A stretch of 64,000 nucleotides of DNA, taken from the NCBI GenBank assembly GCA_964437365.1, contig CAYTGM010000008.1, positions 124,001 through 188,000 on the forward strand, written 5' to 3'. Below are positions 52,108-61,020 of the stretch, piece after piece; position 1 is the stretch's first letter; every line of letters begins with the position of its first letter. The notes beneath the pieces are model-generated. The model did no database searches. It had not been told where the DNA came from and saw nothing but the letters and a program-made list of their open reading frames with translations. The position numbers and the translations under genes were made by a program. This DNA is from CAYTGM01 sp964437365. GTDB taxonomy: Bacteria; Sumerlaeota; Sumerlaeia; SLMS01.

Positions 52108-52869
52108 TCAAAGATCTTCGGGGTAGCTGATAAATGCGAGAACAGATTTTCCGTATTCTTTCCATAGTACATCGGGGTTTCGGCGTCCTGCTCCGCGTGG
52201 GAATTCAAGAGTAATAATAGGAATGCCTTTTGTCACCCCTGCGTATGATCCGAGCGAGCCGGGACGCGCTCCCAGTTTGTTGACGGGAAGGTCTGTATAT
52301 TTCCCCATATGCTCAGCGATCTCCTGGGCTGGGCCGTCATAGTCAATGCACTCGAGGGGTTCATGCATGCTGACGATTCGGGTGAAGTTGAAGTCATTAA
52401 GCAGGTTGTATATTGCTTGAGCTTCAGGTTCTGAGAGAGCTTCGTCACCCGAGCGACGGGATTCACGCCGGTTGTCAGCGGGGAAGTTTCGATTCAAGTC
52501 GACGTCACTCATGTTGAACCGCCTGTTGTGAAAATATCCATCGGGGTTTGTCACAGGAAGAAAGATAACTTTCTTTCCTTCCAGTAACTGGGGGTTTTCT
52601 TTAAGATACCCAATGAGAGACATCGTAATGGGAGTTCCTGCATTCTCATTTCCATGAATCGTCGCCATCACGAGAAGCTCTTCAGGTCCATCGCCCATGG
52701 TGTAGATCCTGATAGGTCGATCTTCCTTTGATTTGCCGATGATCGTTCCCATTTCACCGAGGGGATCAGCGAGCGTTTCTTTGTAGGAAGGACCTGACTG
52801 GCAGGCAAAGAGTCCGATCAGGGGAATAACGCTCAGAATAGCGAAGAGATAGTTGGCTTTGAAAGTCAT
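52108..52869 (-). CDS. M14-family zinc carboxypeptidase, lipoprotein
   Basis: The 253-residue protein has a lipoprotein leader ending in the FAC lipobox (IPLIGLFAC). Zinc ligands HGNE (VMATIHGNENAGTP) and the downstream His in VSMHEPLE, the substrate motifs TNPDGYF and DLNRNFPAD, and the catalytic Glu in IITLEFPRG are all present. It resembles MpaA-type murein peptide amidases and small DD- or LD-carboxypeptidases acting on peptidoglycan peptides. A leader points to the cell envelope. It is first in the leftward M14-DUF2959-deacetylase run. Confidence 0.88.
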   Translation of the reverse strand: MTFKANYLFAILSVIPLIGLFACQSGPSYKETLADPLGEMGTIIGKSKEDRPIRIYTMGDGPEELLVMATIHGNENAGTPITMSLIGYLKENPQLLEGKKVIFLPVTNPDGYFHNRRFNMSDVDLNRNFPADNRRESRRSGDEALSEPEAQAIYNLLNDFNFTRIVSMHEPLECIDYDGPAQEIAEHMGKYTDLPVNKLGARPGSLGSYAGVTKGIPIITLEFPRGAGRRNPDVLWKEYGKSVLAFISYPEDL

Positions 52870-53028
52870 AAATAACAGTGCTTTAAGATCCTATGGTTGA
52901 ATGAAGTCGTTGCTGTATGGTGGGGGAACTCTGTAGATAGAGGCCTTTTACAGCAAGGCTTTTCGTTCCGAATGATAAAACCAGAAAGATGAGTCAGGTG
53001 ATCAAAGTCCAGAATGAGTCGGCCGGGT

Positions 53029-53262
53029 TCAATTCCGTCGACCCCGCTTTTTCAGAAGTTTGCCCACCATCAAGCACAAGAGAGACACCCCCGCAAAGAT
53101 TGCTATTACCCGCCAACCCCGAAAAGGGCCTTCAACCATGAAGACTGACCAGATGGCGACATTGCAGATAAAGCACAGGGCAAAGAGTTCGTCGGCCCAT
53201 TTCTGAGGGGGCCACCAGCCTCTGCTTCTCTTTGTGTGTTTGCGGTGTTTCACAACAAGCAA
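53029..53262 (-). CDS. Small membrane protein, hypothetical
   Basis: The 77-residue frame has a basic N-terminus (KHRKHTKRSRGWWPP) and two hydrophobic segments, LFALCFICNVAIWSVFMV and WRVIAIFAGVSLLCLMVGKLL, ending with a basic KKRGRRN tail. That pattern suits a small inner-membrane protein with both ends in the cytoplasm. The start is uncertain: the TTG at 53262 or the GTG three codons later both lack a clear ribosome binding site. No family is recognised. Confidence 0.5.
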   Translation of the reverse strand: MLVVKHRKHTKRSRGWWPPQKWADELFALCFICNVAIWSVFMVEGPFRGWRVIAIFAGVSLLCLMVGKLLKKRGRRN

Positions 53263-53642
53263 GACCAGGAAGAACTACATGCTGTTAGATGGATTGAATT
53301 GGGAATTGGTACTGAGAAGAAAATGAAGTGGCGGTGGGACAGGGATTCGAACCCTGGAAGGGCGTTAACCCTTGCCGGTTTTCAAGACCGGTGCTTTCAA
53401 CCGCTCAGCCATCCCACCGTTGCGAGACCGAAAGAGTATGAAAAGTTACGGAGCAGGCAAGACAAAACCGTCATCTTTGCTGATTTTTCTGGAATATGTG
53501 GAAACTCGACTCACTACCCATGAATAATCATGGCATGGCGATGTAAGATCTTCAGGGTTCATTTGCCTCTGCAGTGACTTCACTTGCGATCTGTGTCCGT
53601 AAGGAATAAGCTGCCAATAATCACTTATAGAAAGGCGTTGTC
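53263..53642. other. Intergenic region containing tRNA-Ser
   Basis: This 380-nt gap holds tRNA-Ser at 53330-53418. The rest has no convincing ORF. A GAAAGG before the ATG at 53643 is the likely ribosome binding site of the zinc-ribbon gene. Confidence 0.7.
53330..53418 (-). tRNA. tRNA-Ser (TGA)
   Basis: Read leftward, GGTGGGA pairs with TCCCACC, followed by G and encoded CCA. The anticodon arm CCGGT-CTTGAAA-ACCGG gives anticodon TGA. A long variable arm (AAGGG-TTAACG-CCCTT) is the class II hallmark expected of Ser. T arm CAGGG-TTCGAAT-CCCTG is intact. Total 89 nt. Confidence 0.95.
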
Positions 53643-54014
53643 ATGAGTTTTGGTCGATTCCCTATGGGCGGTTCCTCGTTTGACGGAGGAGGCGGTGATT
53701 CTCCTCCGATGTCTGGAGGCTCTCAGCAGCATAACTCGACAATCGTCGAGTTGCAGGCGCAGGTTGAATCACTGAGCCTTCAGGTTCAAACTCTTTCCCG
53801 TCTTCTTGTTGAGAAGGGTCTGGTCACTGAGAAAGAGCTCAATGAATGGCTGCGTTACATTGATGGGCTGGATGGGCGGGTTGACGGCAAACTGCGCGAG
53901 AAGAAGACACCCAAGTCCTGTCACCAATGCCAGAGGATCAACCCTTCAAAAGCTGTCAAATGTCAGTATTGTGGGGCTGAGCTGGCGAACGAGTTTCTTG
54001 TTAAAGAAGAGTAA
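53643..54014 (+). CDS. Small coiled-coil and zinc-ribbon protein
   Basis: The 123-residue protein has a Gly/Ser-rich N-terminus, a short coiled coil (TIVELQAQVESLSLQVQTLS), a middle helix (VTEKELNEWLRYI) and a C-terminal zinc ribbon with CHQC and CQYC. No signal peptide or membrane helix is seen. The function is unknown. It is separated from the PilZ gene by 5 nt in convergent orientation. A role as an adaptor or regulator would be guesswork. Confidence 0.72.
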   Translation: MSFGRFPMGGSSFDGGGGDSPPMSGGSQQHNSTIVELQAQVESLSLQVQTLSRLLVEKGLVTEKELNEWLRYIDGLDGRVDGKLREKKTPKSCHQCQRINPSKAVKCQYCGAELANEFLVKEE

Positions 54015-54019
54015 TCAGG

Positions 54020-54424
54020 CTACTTGCAGTTCGCCTTTTCGAGCAGGAAAGTCAGACTTTTTTTCTGGTCGTTCGATAGTTCCCTGAATCCCAATCCAAC
54101 CATGCAGTAGCCAGGATCCTTCTGGCGGGGAGCATGGTAAACGGCCCATATTACCTGTGCAGGAAAGACGATCGAGTCATTGAGGTCGGGTGTCGTTATC
54201 TCTACTTCTGCGCTGACACCCATACTTTGAAGAGTTTCATATTCGTCATTATTGACCTGGTAAGTTTTCAGACGGACACCAACTTCGCTGATGTCGATGG
54301 CGATGGCGCGTATTTCATCACGTCTTTCAGACTTTGGCTGACCGCAGATTCTCAAGACCGCTTCACAGGCGTACTCCACCCTTTTTGATCTGCGTCTTTC
54401 GTCGCCGGAAGAGTCCTTCAACAT
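54020..54424 (-). CDS. PilZ-domain protein
   Basis: The 134-residue protein is a single PilZ domain. The c-di-GMP-binding motifs are present: the RxxxR-type ERRRSKRVEY near residue 10 and the [D/N]xSxxG box as DISEVGVRLKT. It should sense cyclic-di-GMP and control an unknown output such as motility or exopolysaccharide synthesis. It has no leader or other domain. The convergent zinc-ribbon gene ends 5 nt away. Confidence 0.88.
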   Translation of the reverse strand: MLKDSSGDERRRSKRVEYACEAVLRICGQPKSERRDEIRAIAIDISEVGVRLKTYQVNNDEYETLQSMGVSAEVEITTPDLNDSIVFPAQVIWAVYHAPRQKDPGYCMVGLGFRELSNDQKKSLTFLLEKANCK

Positions 54425-54522
54425 CTAAGTTAACCTTATACAAAATAAATTACAAAGCCGAAATACACAGCGGCGGTTCAGGGAGTCAAAGCTAAGAATG
54501 TCTTTCAGACTCGTAAAAGATG

Positions 54523-54557
54523 AAAAAACTCCGCTGATTATTAATGTTCAGCGGAGT
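54523..54557 (-). terminator. Rho-independent terminator after serA
   Basis: A 10-bp stem, ACTCCGCTGA (54528-54537) with TCAGCGGAGT (54548-54557). On the leftward strand it is followed by TTTTTT, 31 nt after the serA stop. Confidence 0.88.
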
Positions 54558-54588
54558 CTATTCTTGGATTTATGATGCATCTAAGCGG

Positions 54589-56178
54589 TTATAGGACGAG
54601 CAGCTCGACAGAATTAATGTGTTCGATGGAGCGCAGTTCCTCGAGGAGTTTTTCCTCAACTTTGGCGTCCACATTGATGATAGTCATCGCTTTCTTATCG
54701 TCGGGCTTTCTTCCCCAGGTCAGCTGGCCAATATTGACATTGTTCTTGCCGAAGACAGTACCAACGATACCGATGATGCCGGGGATATCGTCGTTTTCCA
54801 GTACAATGACGTTTCCTTCTGGAACCGCACTGACGTGCTTCTCGTTCAGGATCACGATACGAGGATGTGAAGAAGTGAAGAGTGTACCTGCCACATGGTT
54901 GGCTGTGCCGTCTTCCTGTTTAACTTCAACGGTGATGAGGTTCGTATACTCATCTGACTCACTGTGACGTGTTTCAACAAGTTCAACACCCCGATCACGA
55001 AGGATCTGATGAGCATTGACGAAGTTAACCGGGAGTTCTGACAGGCGATCGAGGAAGCCTTTGACAACAGCGGTGGTAATCGGACGCAGCTCAGATTCGA
55101 GAACTGTTCCACTGTAAGAAACACTGAGTTCTATAGCTTTGCCAGAGTGGTACTGAGAAATAAAGCGGCCCAGCTTTTCGCCAAGTTCCATGTAGGGGGC
55201 GATAATCGGATAAATCTCGGGATCGACAGAAGGAACGTTCAGAGCATTTCGGACGGCTCCACCTTTGAGGAGATCGACGATCTGTTCTGCTACCTGAATG
55301 GCAACATTCTCCTGAGCTTCTGTGGTACTTGCGGCGATATGAGGTGTGATCACCATATTGTCAAGGGAGCGGAATGGGCTGTCTTCTGCGAGTGGCTCAG
55401 CGAGGAAGACGTCGAATGCGGCGCCGGCGATACGCTGTTCCTGAAGGGCAGCAAGAAGTGCTTCTTCGTTGATAATTCCACCTCGCGCACAGTTTACAAT
55501 CCGAGCTGTTTTCTTCATCAGCTTGAATTGATCGTGCCCGATCATATTCTTCGTCTCAGGAGACATGGGAGTATGAACGGTCAGGAAGTCGGCTTTTTCG
55601 CAGATCTCATCAACTGTCCCGGATTCAACACCGATCTGACGCATGCGATCACTGGAAATGAAGGGATCATAGCCGATGACGTGCATGTTAAAGGCGCGAA
55701 GGCGCTTGGTGACTTCCTGTCCGATGCGACCAAGTCCGAAGACGCCAAGAGTTTTCCCATTTAGCTCGACTCCCATAAAAGCTTTCTTATCCCACTTGCC
55801 AGCCTTCATTGAGGCATCTGCAGCGGGGATTTTACGAGCGAGAGAAATCATCATCGCGATGGTGTGCTCGGCGGTGGAAGTTGTGTTTCCACCAGGAGTG
55901 TTCATGACGATAATGCCTTTGCGTGTTGCTGCTTCAGTATCTACGTTATCGACGCCAACACCTGCACGACCGATCACTCTCAAGTTATCGGCTTTTTCGA
56001 TAATATCTGCTGTGGCTCGTGACCGAGAGCGGATAACCCAGGCCGAATATTGATTAATGGTCTCACGGATTTCGTCCTGAGTGATTTCAGGAAGGTGATC
56101 GACGACAAATCCGGCCTTTTCAAATACCTGGATCCCGTCTTCGGAGAGCTTATCACTAACTAATACTTTTTCCGCCAT
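54589..56178 (-). CDS. serA: D-3-phosphoglycerate dehydrogenase
   Basis: This is the first enzyme of phosphorylated serine biosynthesis, oxidising 3-phosphoglycerate with NAD+. The ATG at 56178 (MAEKVLVSDKLSEDGIQVF) is preferred over an upstream in-frame start because family homology begins there. The 529-residue length matches the long form with an ASB domain and C-terminal ACT domain. Motifs are GVDNVDTEAATRKGI, the Rossmann GVFGLGRIGQEVT, NCARGGIINEEALL, and MVITPHIAASTTEAQENV with the catalytic His. The ACT domain (DDIPGIIGIVGTVF) usually senses serine. A good terminator follows. Confidence 0.95.
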   Translation of the reverse strand: MAEKVLVSDKLSEDGIQVFEKAGFVVDHLPEITQDEIRETINQYSAWVIRSRSRATADIIEKADNLRVIGRAGVGVDNVDTEAATRKGIIVMNTPGGNTTSTAEHTIAMMISLARKIPAADASMKAGKWDKKAFMGVELNGKTLGVFGLGRIGQEVTKRLRAFNMHVIGYDPFISSDRMRQIGVESGTVDEICEKADFLTVHTPMSPETKNMIGHDQFKLMKKTARIVNCARGGIINEEALLAALQEQRIAGAAFDVFLAEPLAEDSPFRSLDNMVITPHIAASTTEAQENVAIQVAEQIVDLLKGGAVRNALNVPSVDPEIYPIIAPYMELGEKLGRFISQYHSGKAIELSVSYSGTVLESELRPITTAVVKGFLDRLSELPVNFVNAHQILRDRGVELVETRHSESDEYTNLITVEVKQEDGTANHVAGTLFTSSHPRIVILNEKHVSAVPEGNVIVLENDDIPGIIGIVGTVFGKNNVNIGQLTWGRKPDDKKAMTIINVDAKVEEKLLEELRSIEHINSVELLVL

Positions 56179-56308
56179 AATAATGTTTCTAATCCCTGTA
56201 ACAATGGTTTGATTCCGATTCGAATCGGCCCTACTCAATGGACCGTAGCTCGGGGCCGCAAGAGAATATCCTCAGATCATGCAAAGTGAGCCTTCAGAAT
56301 ACTAAAAG

Positions 56309-57133
56309 ATGAGTCAGATGCAGCCGTCCCAGAATCAATCGGAACAAGAACAGTTCCCAGAGGAACACTACGCAGCCGCACTTGAGGTAGAATGGTCTGA
56401 CTACTTCTTTCCTGAACAGCACGTGGTGCTTTCCGACTACTTGAGTTCTGGTGCAAGGGGGCAAAGATCAGGCTCACCTCTTTACTCTTCCTTCTATAAA
56501 GACGCGGCCGAGTGGGCGACTGCGCTTCTGAAGAATCAGCCACCTTTGACATTGATTGAGGCAGGCGCAGGGACAGGCAGGTTTGCCTTCGAGATGTTCC
56601 TCAAAAGCACTTTTTCAAAAGTAACCCTCATCGAGCCTCATCCTCGGAAAGCTGAGTTTTTGGAACGGCTCTTCCTTCAGCATCGCTTACCTGCAAGTAT
56701 TCCCTTCATTGTTGATCAGAGAAGAACAATGCGTGAAGTACCTGTCGCGAGCGAATACCCAGAGTTGGAGTCTATACCTGGAAGCGCTGAAACGCAGGTG
56801 TTTTGCAGTAAGCTGAATGAAGTTCCTCCACAGACCAAGGCAGATCTTGTTGTTTCACTCAACGTGATCGACCATGTGTCTGATCCAGCTTCTTTTTGTC
56901 TAGACCTGACTCGTCGTGTTTCGCATAACGGGCGACTTCTACTTTCAAGTCCTCTCGACTGGATTAGTGCATATACACACCCCTCCAGATGGAGAAACAG
57001 CCTGGAGGAGTTTCTCCCGCCAGGCTGGTGTGTTGAAGGAATGACTGAATTGCCGTTCGTGTATCGATCGCTTCCGCGAAGAGTTATTATCTTTCACAGC
57101 CAGGTCATTATGGCCAGACATCGTTCGTCTTAG
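56309..57133 (+). CDS. SAM-dependent methyltransferase
   Basis: The 274-residue protein has a Gln-rich start (MSQMQPSQNQSEQEQFPEE) and a class I methyltransferase domain: motif I LIEAGAGTGRFAFEMFLKS near residue 84, acidic residue in VTLIEPHPRKAEFL, and DLVVSLNVIDHVSDPASFCL for the post-I/II region. A late segment reads LLLSSPLDWISAYTHPSRW. The substrate cannot be predicted. It ends two bases before the stop of the convergent dapA gene. Confidence 0.8.
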   Translation: MSQMQPSQNQSEQEQFPEEHYAAALEVEWSDYFFPEQHVVLSDYLSSGARGQRSGSPLYSSFYKDAAEWATALLKNQPPLTLIEAGAGTGRFAFEMFLKSTFSKVTLIEPHPRKAEFLERLFLQHRLPASIPFIVDQRRTMREVPVASEYPELESIPGSAETQVFCSKLNEVPPQTKADLVVSLNVIDHVSDPASFCLDLTRRVSHNGRLLLSSPLDWISAYTHPSRWRNSLEEFLPPGWCVEGMTELPFVYRSLPRRVIIFHSQVIMARHRSS

Positions 57134-57134
57134 A

Positions 57135-58103
57135 TCAGACGTTCGCTTTAACCAGTTCCTTAACATGAGGGAACACATTGATGGAAGTTGCCTTCTTGAT
57201 CTTTTCAAGGGCTATTGCTTTCTGATCTTCATTGACCTCATGAAGATCTACCAAGGGAGAACGCAGGGATGTCTTCAGCATATGATGCAGCGGGATCGGG
57301 TTCTTTATCGAGAATACTGCATTAACACATGGCAAGAGCGCCTCTTGAAGCTCTGCTGCTTTTTCGTGCTCTCCCGCATTGGCAAGGTCAGTCAGCGTCT
57401 GGAACTCTCTTGGCCACATATTAGCAGATGCGCTGATAACTCCTGTTCCTCCGCGCTTAATAATATCAGCGACGAGGTGGTCTTCACCGCTAAGGACTGT
57501 AAAGTCTTCTTCTCGAGTTCCTGCAATGATTTCATCAACTTGTGTGAGATTTCCCGAGGCTTCCTTTACAGCCAGAATGGCTGGGTGACGGGCTAATTCT
57601 ATACATGTTGAAGGTTCTATGTTGCTGTTTGTCCGGGAAGGTACGTTGTAGAGGATAACCCCTGAGTCTCGCTCTGCGGCAAAATCAGCAACCTTGCGGT
57701 AGTGTTTCAGTAGGCCTTCCTGTGGAGGATTATTATAGTATCCGGTAACGTGAAGAAAAGCGTCTATATGTGTTTCGCGAGAAATTTCCCGACTCAGATA
57801 TAGTGCTTCTTCCGTCGAGTTAGAGCCAGAGCTGCCAATAACGAGAACTTTTCGTCCAATTTTTTCCGCATGCCCTCGGGCGTATTCTGCGCCACGAGCA
57901 ACCAGCTCAACGTGCTCGTCGAGAGAAATCGTCGCGCTTTGCCCTGTGGTTCCGGCAATCAGAATTCCTGCGCATCCTGAGTCGATTGCATCTTCAATCA
58001 GTTTATAAAAATGATAGAAATCGATTTTAATCTCACCGTGATGATCTTTCATCGGTGTGATGAGCGCAGGGTAGCAGCCCTTTAAGTCTTGTGAAGTAAT
58101 CAT
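57135..58103 (-). CDS. dapA: 4-hydroxy-tetrahydrodipicolinate synthase
   Basis: The enzyme condenses pyruvate with aspartate semialdehyde for lysine and diaminopimelate synthesis. The 322-residue TIM barrel shows GILIAGTTGQSATISLDE at the substrate site (the usual Glu after GTTG is Gln here), ILYNVPSRTNSN with the proton-relay Tyr, and AVKEASGNLTQV with the Schiff-base Lys. Glycine-rich and HYRKVADFAAE segments match. It is ~30 residues longer than the common DapA, at the C-terminus. Other members of the aldolase family (NAL, KDG) are possible, but DapA fits best. Confidence 0.87.
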   Translation of the reverse strand: MITSQDLKGCYPALITPMKDHHGEIKIDFYHFYKLIEDAIDSGCAGILIAGTTGQSATISLDEHVELVARGAEYARGHAEKIGRKVLVIGSSGSNSTEEALYLSREISRETHIDAFLHVTGYYNNPPQEGLLKHYRKVADFAAERDSGVILYNVPSRTNSNIEPSTCIELARHPAILAVKEASGNLTQVDEIIAGTREEDFTVLSGEDHLVADIIKRGGTGVISASANMWPREFQTLTDLANAGEHEKAAELQEALLPCVNAVFSIKNPIPLHHMLKTSLRSPLVDLHEVNEDQKAIALEKIKKATSINVFPHVKELVKANV

Positions 58104-58376
58104 TATAATTGATCCCGTTAATTATTTATTCAGCCCTATGCTTTCATTAGAGAAAACATAGATGATCAGTGGTTTACGTCAAGGGCAGCTCCACAGGACA
58201 AGTTGAACGCGACTGGTGCCTTACTGATGAAAGGGGCTTTTTTCTGACGATAAACCCTTTTTCTCTCGAAGCTCTTATTTGGTTAAAATCAGACTCGGTG
58301 ATTCCTCTTTACCTTCTTCCCGCATACACACTACTCCCTTCAGGCGGAAAGAAACGATAATTAAAGGTAGTGGTCA

Positions 58377-59846
58377 TTGGCAGGATCAGCATTTAGCGCA
58401 ACCAGATGGGTCATCATCAGCAGTTTCGGTTACCGGATCCTGGCTTACTTTGGTCAGGTCTTTATTCTCCGCCTGGTCTCGAAGGAGATCTTTGGTGCTT
58501 ACAGTACCTTTGTAGATCTGCTCTTACTGACTCTCCCTTTTCTTCCCTTCAGTTTTGATGCGCTTCTGATTAAAGAAAAACGCTTCAGAAAGCGGTATCA
58601 AATCGCGCTTTCTCAAGCCCTCGGACTTCTTGGATTAGCTGTGATGCTCACCCTGGGCCTCACCTTTGTCTTTCCTCAGCCGGGTGTTCAAAGTCTCGCA
58701 GGAAGTTTCGGAGAAGAAGACATCAGTTTTGCTGCAAAGTTCTTCGTTTTTCCTGTGCTCGCTGTTATTACTCTTAAGTTGTCTATTCGAAGTCTCCTGG
58801 CTGCTGACTTAAACTTTAAACGTATATCTATTGGTGAGTTCGGTAACGGCATGATTACCTGGATTGGGGGAGCGCTGGGAGTCTTGATTCACCCAGCAAT
58901 AGAATCCTTACTGCTTGCATATTTGATCGGAGAGTTCTTTGAGTGCGTTTGGATGTATCGTGGATTTCCCTTCCGACCTTTCTCAGTACTCAATCCTTCT
59001 CGGTGGCTTTTTATCAAGTACCTGTTTGGCAAGCACCGGAAGTTCTGTATTACAAACACTCTTGATCTCAGTCTGAACAATCTGAGTTCGTCAATTCCAG
59101 GACCATTGATTTTCACGCTTCTCTCTGAGAGTGCAGCCGCTGATTTTCGTGTATCACGACTTCTGATTCAGCTACCGATTCTTCTGCTCGTAGGGAGTAT
59201 CTGGAGGGTTGCCTATCCAACATTAGCAGGAATCAGCAATCTTGTTCTCCACGACCGCTGTTTAAGAATTATTGGTACCACAGCAGGTTTTCTTGTCCCG
59301 GCTGTTCTCTGGCTGGCGGTCTTCGCCCCCGTCACCGCGTACTGGGTTGGAGGGGACAAGTATCTTTCCGCAGCGCCACTCATCCAGTGGATGTCTATCT
59401 ATATGGTATTGGTCGCGATCTTTTCTCCGATTGGGAGTCTCGACATGATCCGCGATAAGCCAGAGGTGGGGCTGTACTGGAATATTGCTCACACCCTTGC
59501 TCGCATTGTCGTCATCGTCGTTGCTACTCCCTTTGGGCTTGTCGCGACCATCGCTGCAATGTCTGTTGTGAGTCTCCTCTTCTGGGGCCTTTGGGCGTAT
59601 ACACTGCAATGGCTTCTGGGTGCACCCGCTCGCACATTCTTCGGTGCAGTCCTTAAGTTTTTCCCCGGCTGGCTTGTTCTAGGGGCAATATACTACTTAG
59701 TGGATTATTTCTCGCCGGGGTATTCTCTCTGGGGTGCTGCAGCAAGCATACTGCCTTCTTTGCTCTATATCGGTTGTATGTTTCGGCTCTTTCCGCGCGA
59801 ATCTGAAATGATCTACAGGTTGCTTGGGAAAGAAAGAACCTCTTAG
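58377..59846 (+). CDS. Polysaccharide flippase (Wzx/MATE-like)
   Basis: The 489-residue protein has about 12-14 hydrophobic segments (for example LLGLAVMLTLGLTFVF, VVIVVATPFGLVATIAAMS, LGAIYYLVDYFSPGY) in the pattern of MOP-superfamily O-antigen/polysaccharide exporters. The TTG start is supported by AAAGG 9 nt upstream; no other start codon is in frame near the left end. The N-terminal ~20 residues are short before the first helix. It would move lipid-linked glycan across the inner membrane, although no glycan biosynthesis genes adjoin it. The glycan cluster at 10.7-13.9 kb is far away. Confidence 0.82.
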   Translation: MAGSAFSATRWVIISSFGYRILAYFGQVFILRLVSKEIFGAYSTFVDLLLLTLPFLPFSFDALLIKEKRFRKRYQIALSQALGLLGLAVMLTLGLTFVFPQPGVQSLAGSFGEEDISFAAKFFVFPVLAVITLKLSIRSLLAADLNFKRISIGEFGNGMITWIGGALGVLIHPAIESLLLAYLIGEFFECVWMYRGFPFRPFSVLNPSRWLFIKYLFGKHRKFCITNTLDLSLNNLSSSIPGPLIFTLLSESAAADFRVSRLLIQLPILLLVGSIWRVAYPTLAGISNLVLHDRCLRIIGTTAGFLVPAVLWLAVFAPVTAYWVGGDKYLSAAPLIQWMSIYMVLVAIFSPIGSLDMIRDKPEVGLYWNIAHTLARIVVIVVATPFGLVATIAAMSVVSLLFWGLWAYTLQWLLGAPARTFFGAVLKFFPGWLVLGAIYYLVDYFSPGYSLWGAAASILPSLLYIGCMFRLFPRESEMIYRLLGKERTS

Positions 59847-59889
59847 AGTGTCTGTCAGAATTCCTGTTCGATATAAGCTGGTTGCGAGC
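59844..59889 (-). repeat. 46-bp dispersed repeat, copy 2
   Basis: The reverse complement reads GCTCGCAACCAGCTTATATC onwards, matching copy 1 at 35974-36019 with about four substitutions over 46 bp. It starts within the last codon of the flippase gene and lies between the convergent flippase and ribF genes, the same kind of place as copy 1. Confidence 0.75.
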
Positions 59890-60004
59890 ACTCCCTGCAA
59901 CATCCCGAAAGCCTCGAAATAGCGCCACTATTCCTATCTATTCAGAATGCTGAATGGTCCACTCTCGCTTACCATCTATCTAACCATTACTTCTGAAGAT
60001 CACC

Positions 60005-60991
60005 CTAGCGGAGAATCTTTATTGTCTCTTCACGGTCTTCAGTCAATTGCTCCTGTAAATGTTCCAGGGATGCGAAGCGCTTTTCTCCGCGTATTCTCTT
60101 GATGAAAGAAATCTCCAGATCATTCCCGACAAGATCGGCTTCGAAATCCAGCAAATGCACTTCGGCACGATGCTCACGACCATCCACGGTTGGTCTGAAT
60201 CCAAGATTCATCATTCCATCATATTGCTTTTTCTGATGTGTGACTACAACTGCATAGACGCCATCCATTGGGAGCAGGGTGGGGTCATCGAATTTCATAT
60301 TAGCCGTAGGGAACCCGATTGTCCTTCCGATTCTGTCACCCGTTACCACACGACCTTTAATTGTATGGGCGCGCGTTAAAAGTTCCGAAGCAAGCTCGAC
60401 ATTTCCAATCTTCAGATCCTCTCGAATACGAGTGCTACTGACCTTTTCTCCATGATAAAGTACAGGTTGTTTCCTGATATAGACATAACCGTACTCTGTC
60501 GAAAGCTCTGTAAGTAGATCCGGGGAACCTTTTCCTCCCTTGCCAAAATGAAAATTGGGGCCACTGATGACAACTTCCGCCCGAACAGCCTTTACAATAG
60601 TATCAGAAATGAATTTTTCAGCGGGAGTTTGAGAGAATGCTTTGTTGAACCTGAGCCCTATAACGTAGTCGATACCAAAAGACAGGATCAGCCGAGCCTT
60701 CGTTTCCCAATCCGTCAGGAGTGGGGGACAGTGGTCTGGGGAAACGATTGCACGAGGATGATTTTGAAAAGTCAGTGCAACAGTAATGCCCTGCAACTTA
60801 GTCGCCTCTTTAATGGCCTCTCTCATCAATTCCTGGTGGGCAAGGTGCACTCCATCGAACGTTCCAATCGTCAAAACGACTGGCCTGTCCTTCTTTTCAG
60901 AAAACTCTTCTACAGATGTTAGAATATGCGCTTTAGAAATAGTATCTTCTCTGTCTATGCGAATTTGCGAAGCAATGCTTCTGGCCGGCAA
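60005..60991 (-). CDS. ribF: Bifunctional riboflavin kinase/FAD synthetase
   Basis: The enzyme makes FMN and then FAD. The FAD synthetase half has IGTFDGVHLAHQELM near residue 41 and GPNFHFGKGGKGSP. The kinase half begins TRAHTIKGRVVTGDRIGRTIGFPTAN in parts and continues DGVYAVVVTHQKK and MNLGFRPTVDGREH. Length is normal. The start is uncertain: the first in-frame codon is a TTG that sits in the loop of a perfect hairpin (GGCCGG-ATTG-CCGGCC on the coding strand), and no ATG or GTG occurs before the first conserved motif. The stop is within a short motif repeated at 20174 and 25878. The SAM hydrolase gene lies just upstream. Confidence 0.93.
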   Translation of the reverse strand: MPARSIASQIRIDREDTISKAHILTSVEEFSEKKDRPVVLTIGTFDGVHLAHQELMREAIKEATKLQGITVALTFQNHPRAIVSPDHCPPLLTDWETKARLILSFGIDYVIGLRFNKAFSQTPAEKFISDTIVKAVRAEVVISGPNFHFGKGGKGSPDLLTELSTEYGYVYIRKQPVLYHGEKVSSTRIREDLKIGNVELASELLTRAHTIKGRVVTGDRIGRTIGFPTANMKFDDPTLLPMDGVYAVVVTHQKKQYDGMMNLGFRPTVDGREHRAEVHLLDFEADLVGNDLEISFIKRIRGEKRFASLEHLQEQLTEDREETIKILR

Positions 60992-61020
60992 TCCGGCCTG
61001 TCATAGATAAACAACCTGAG

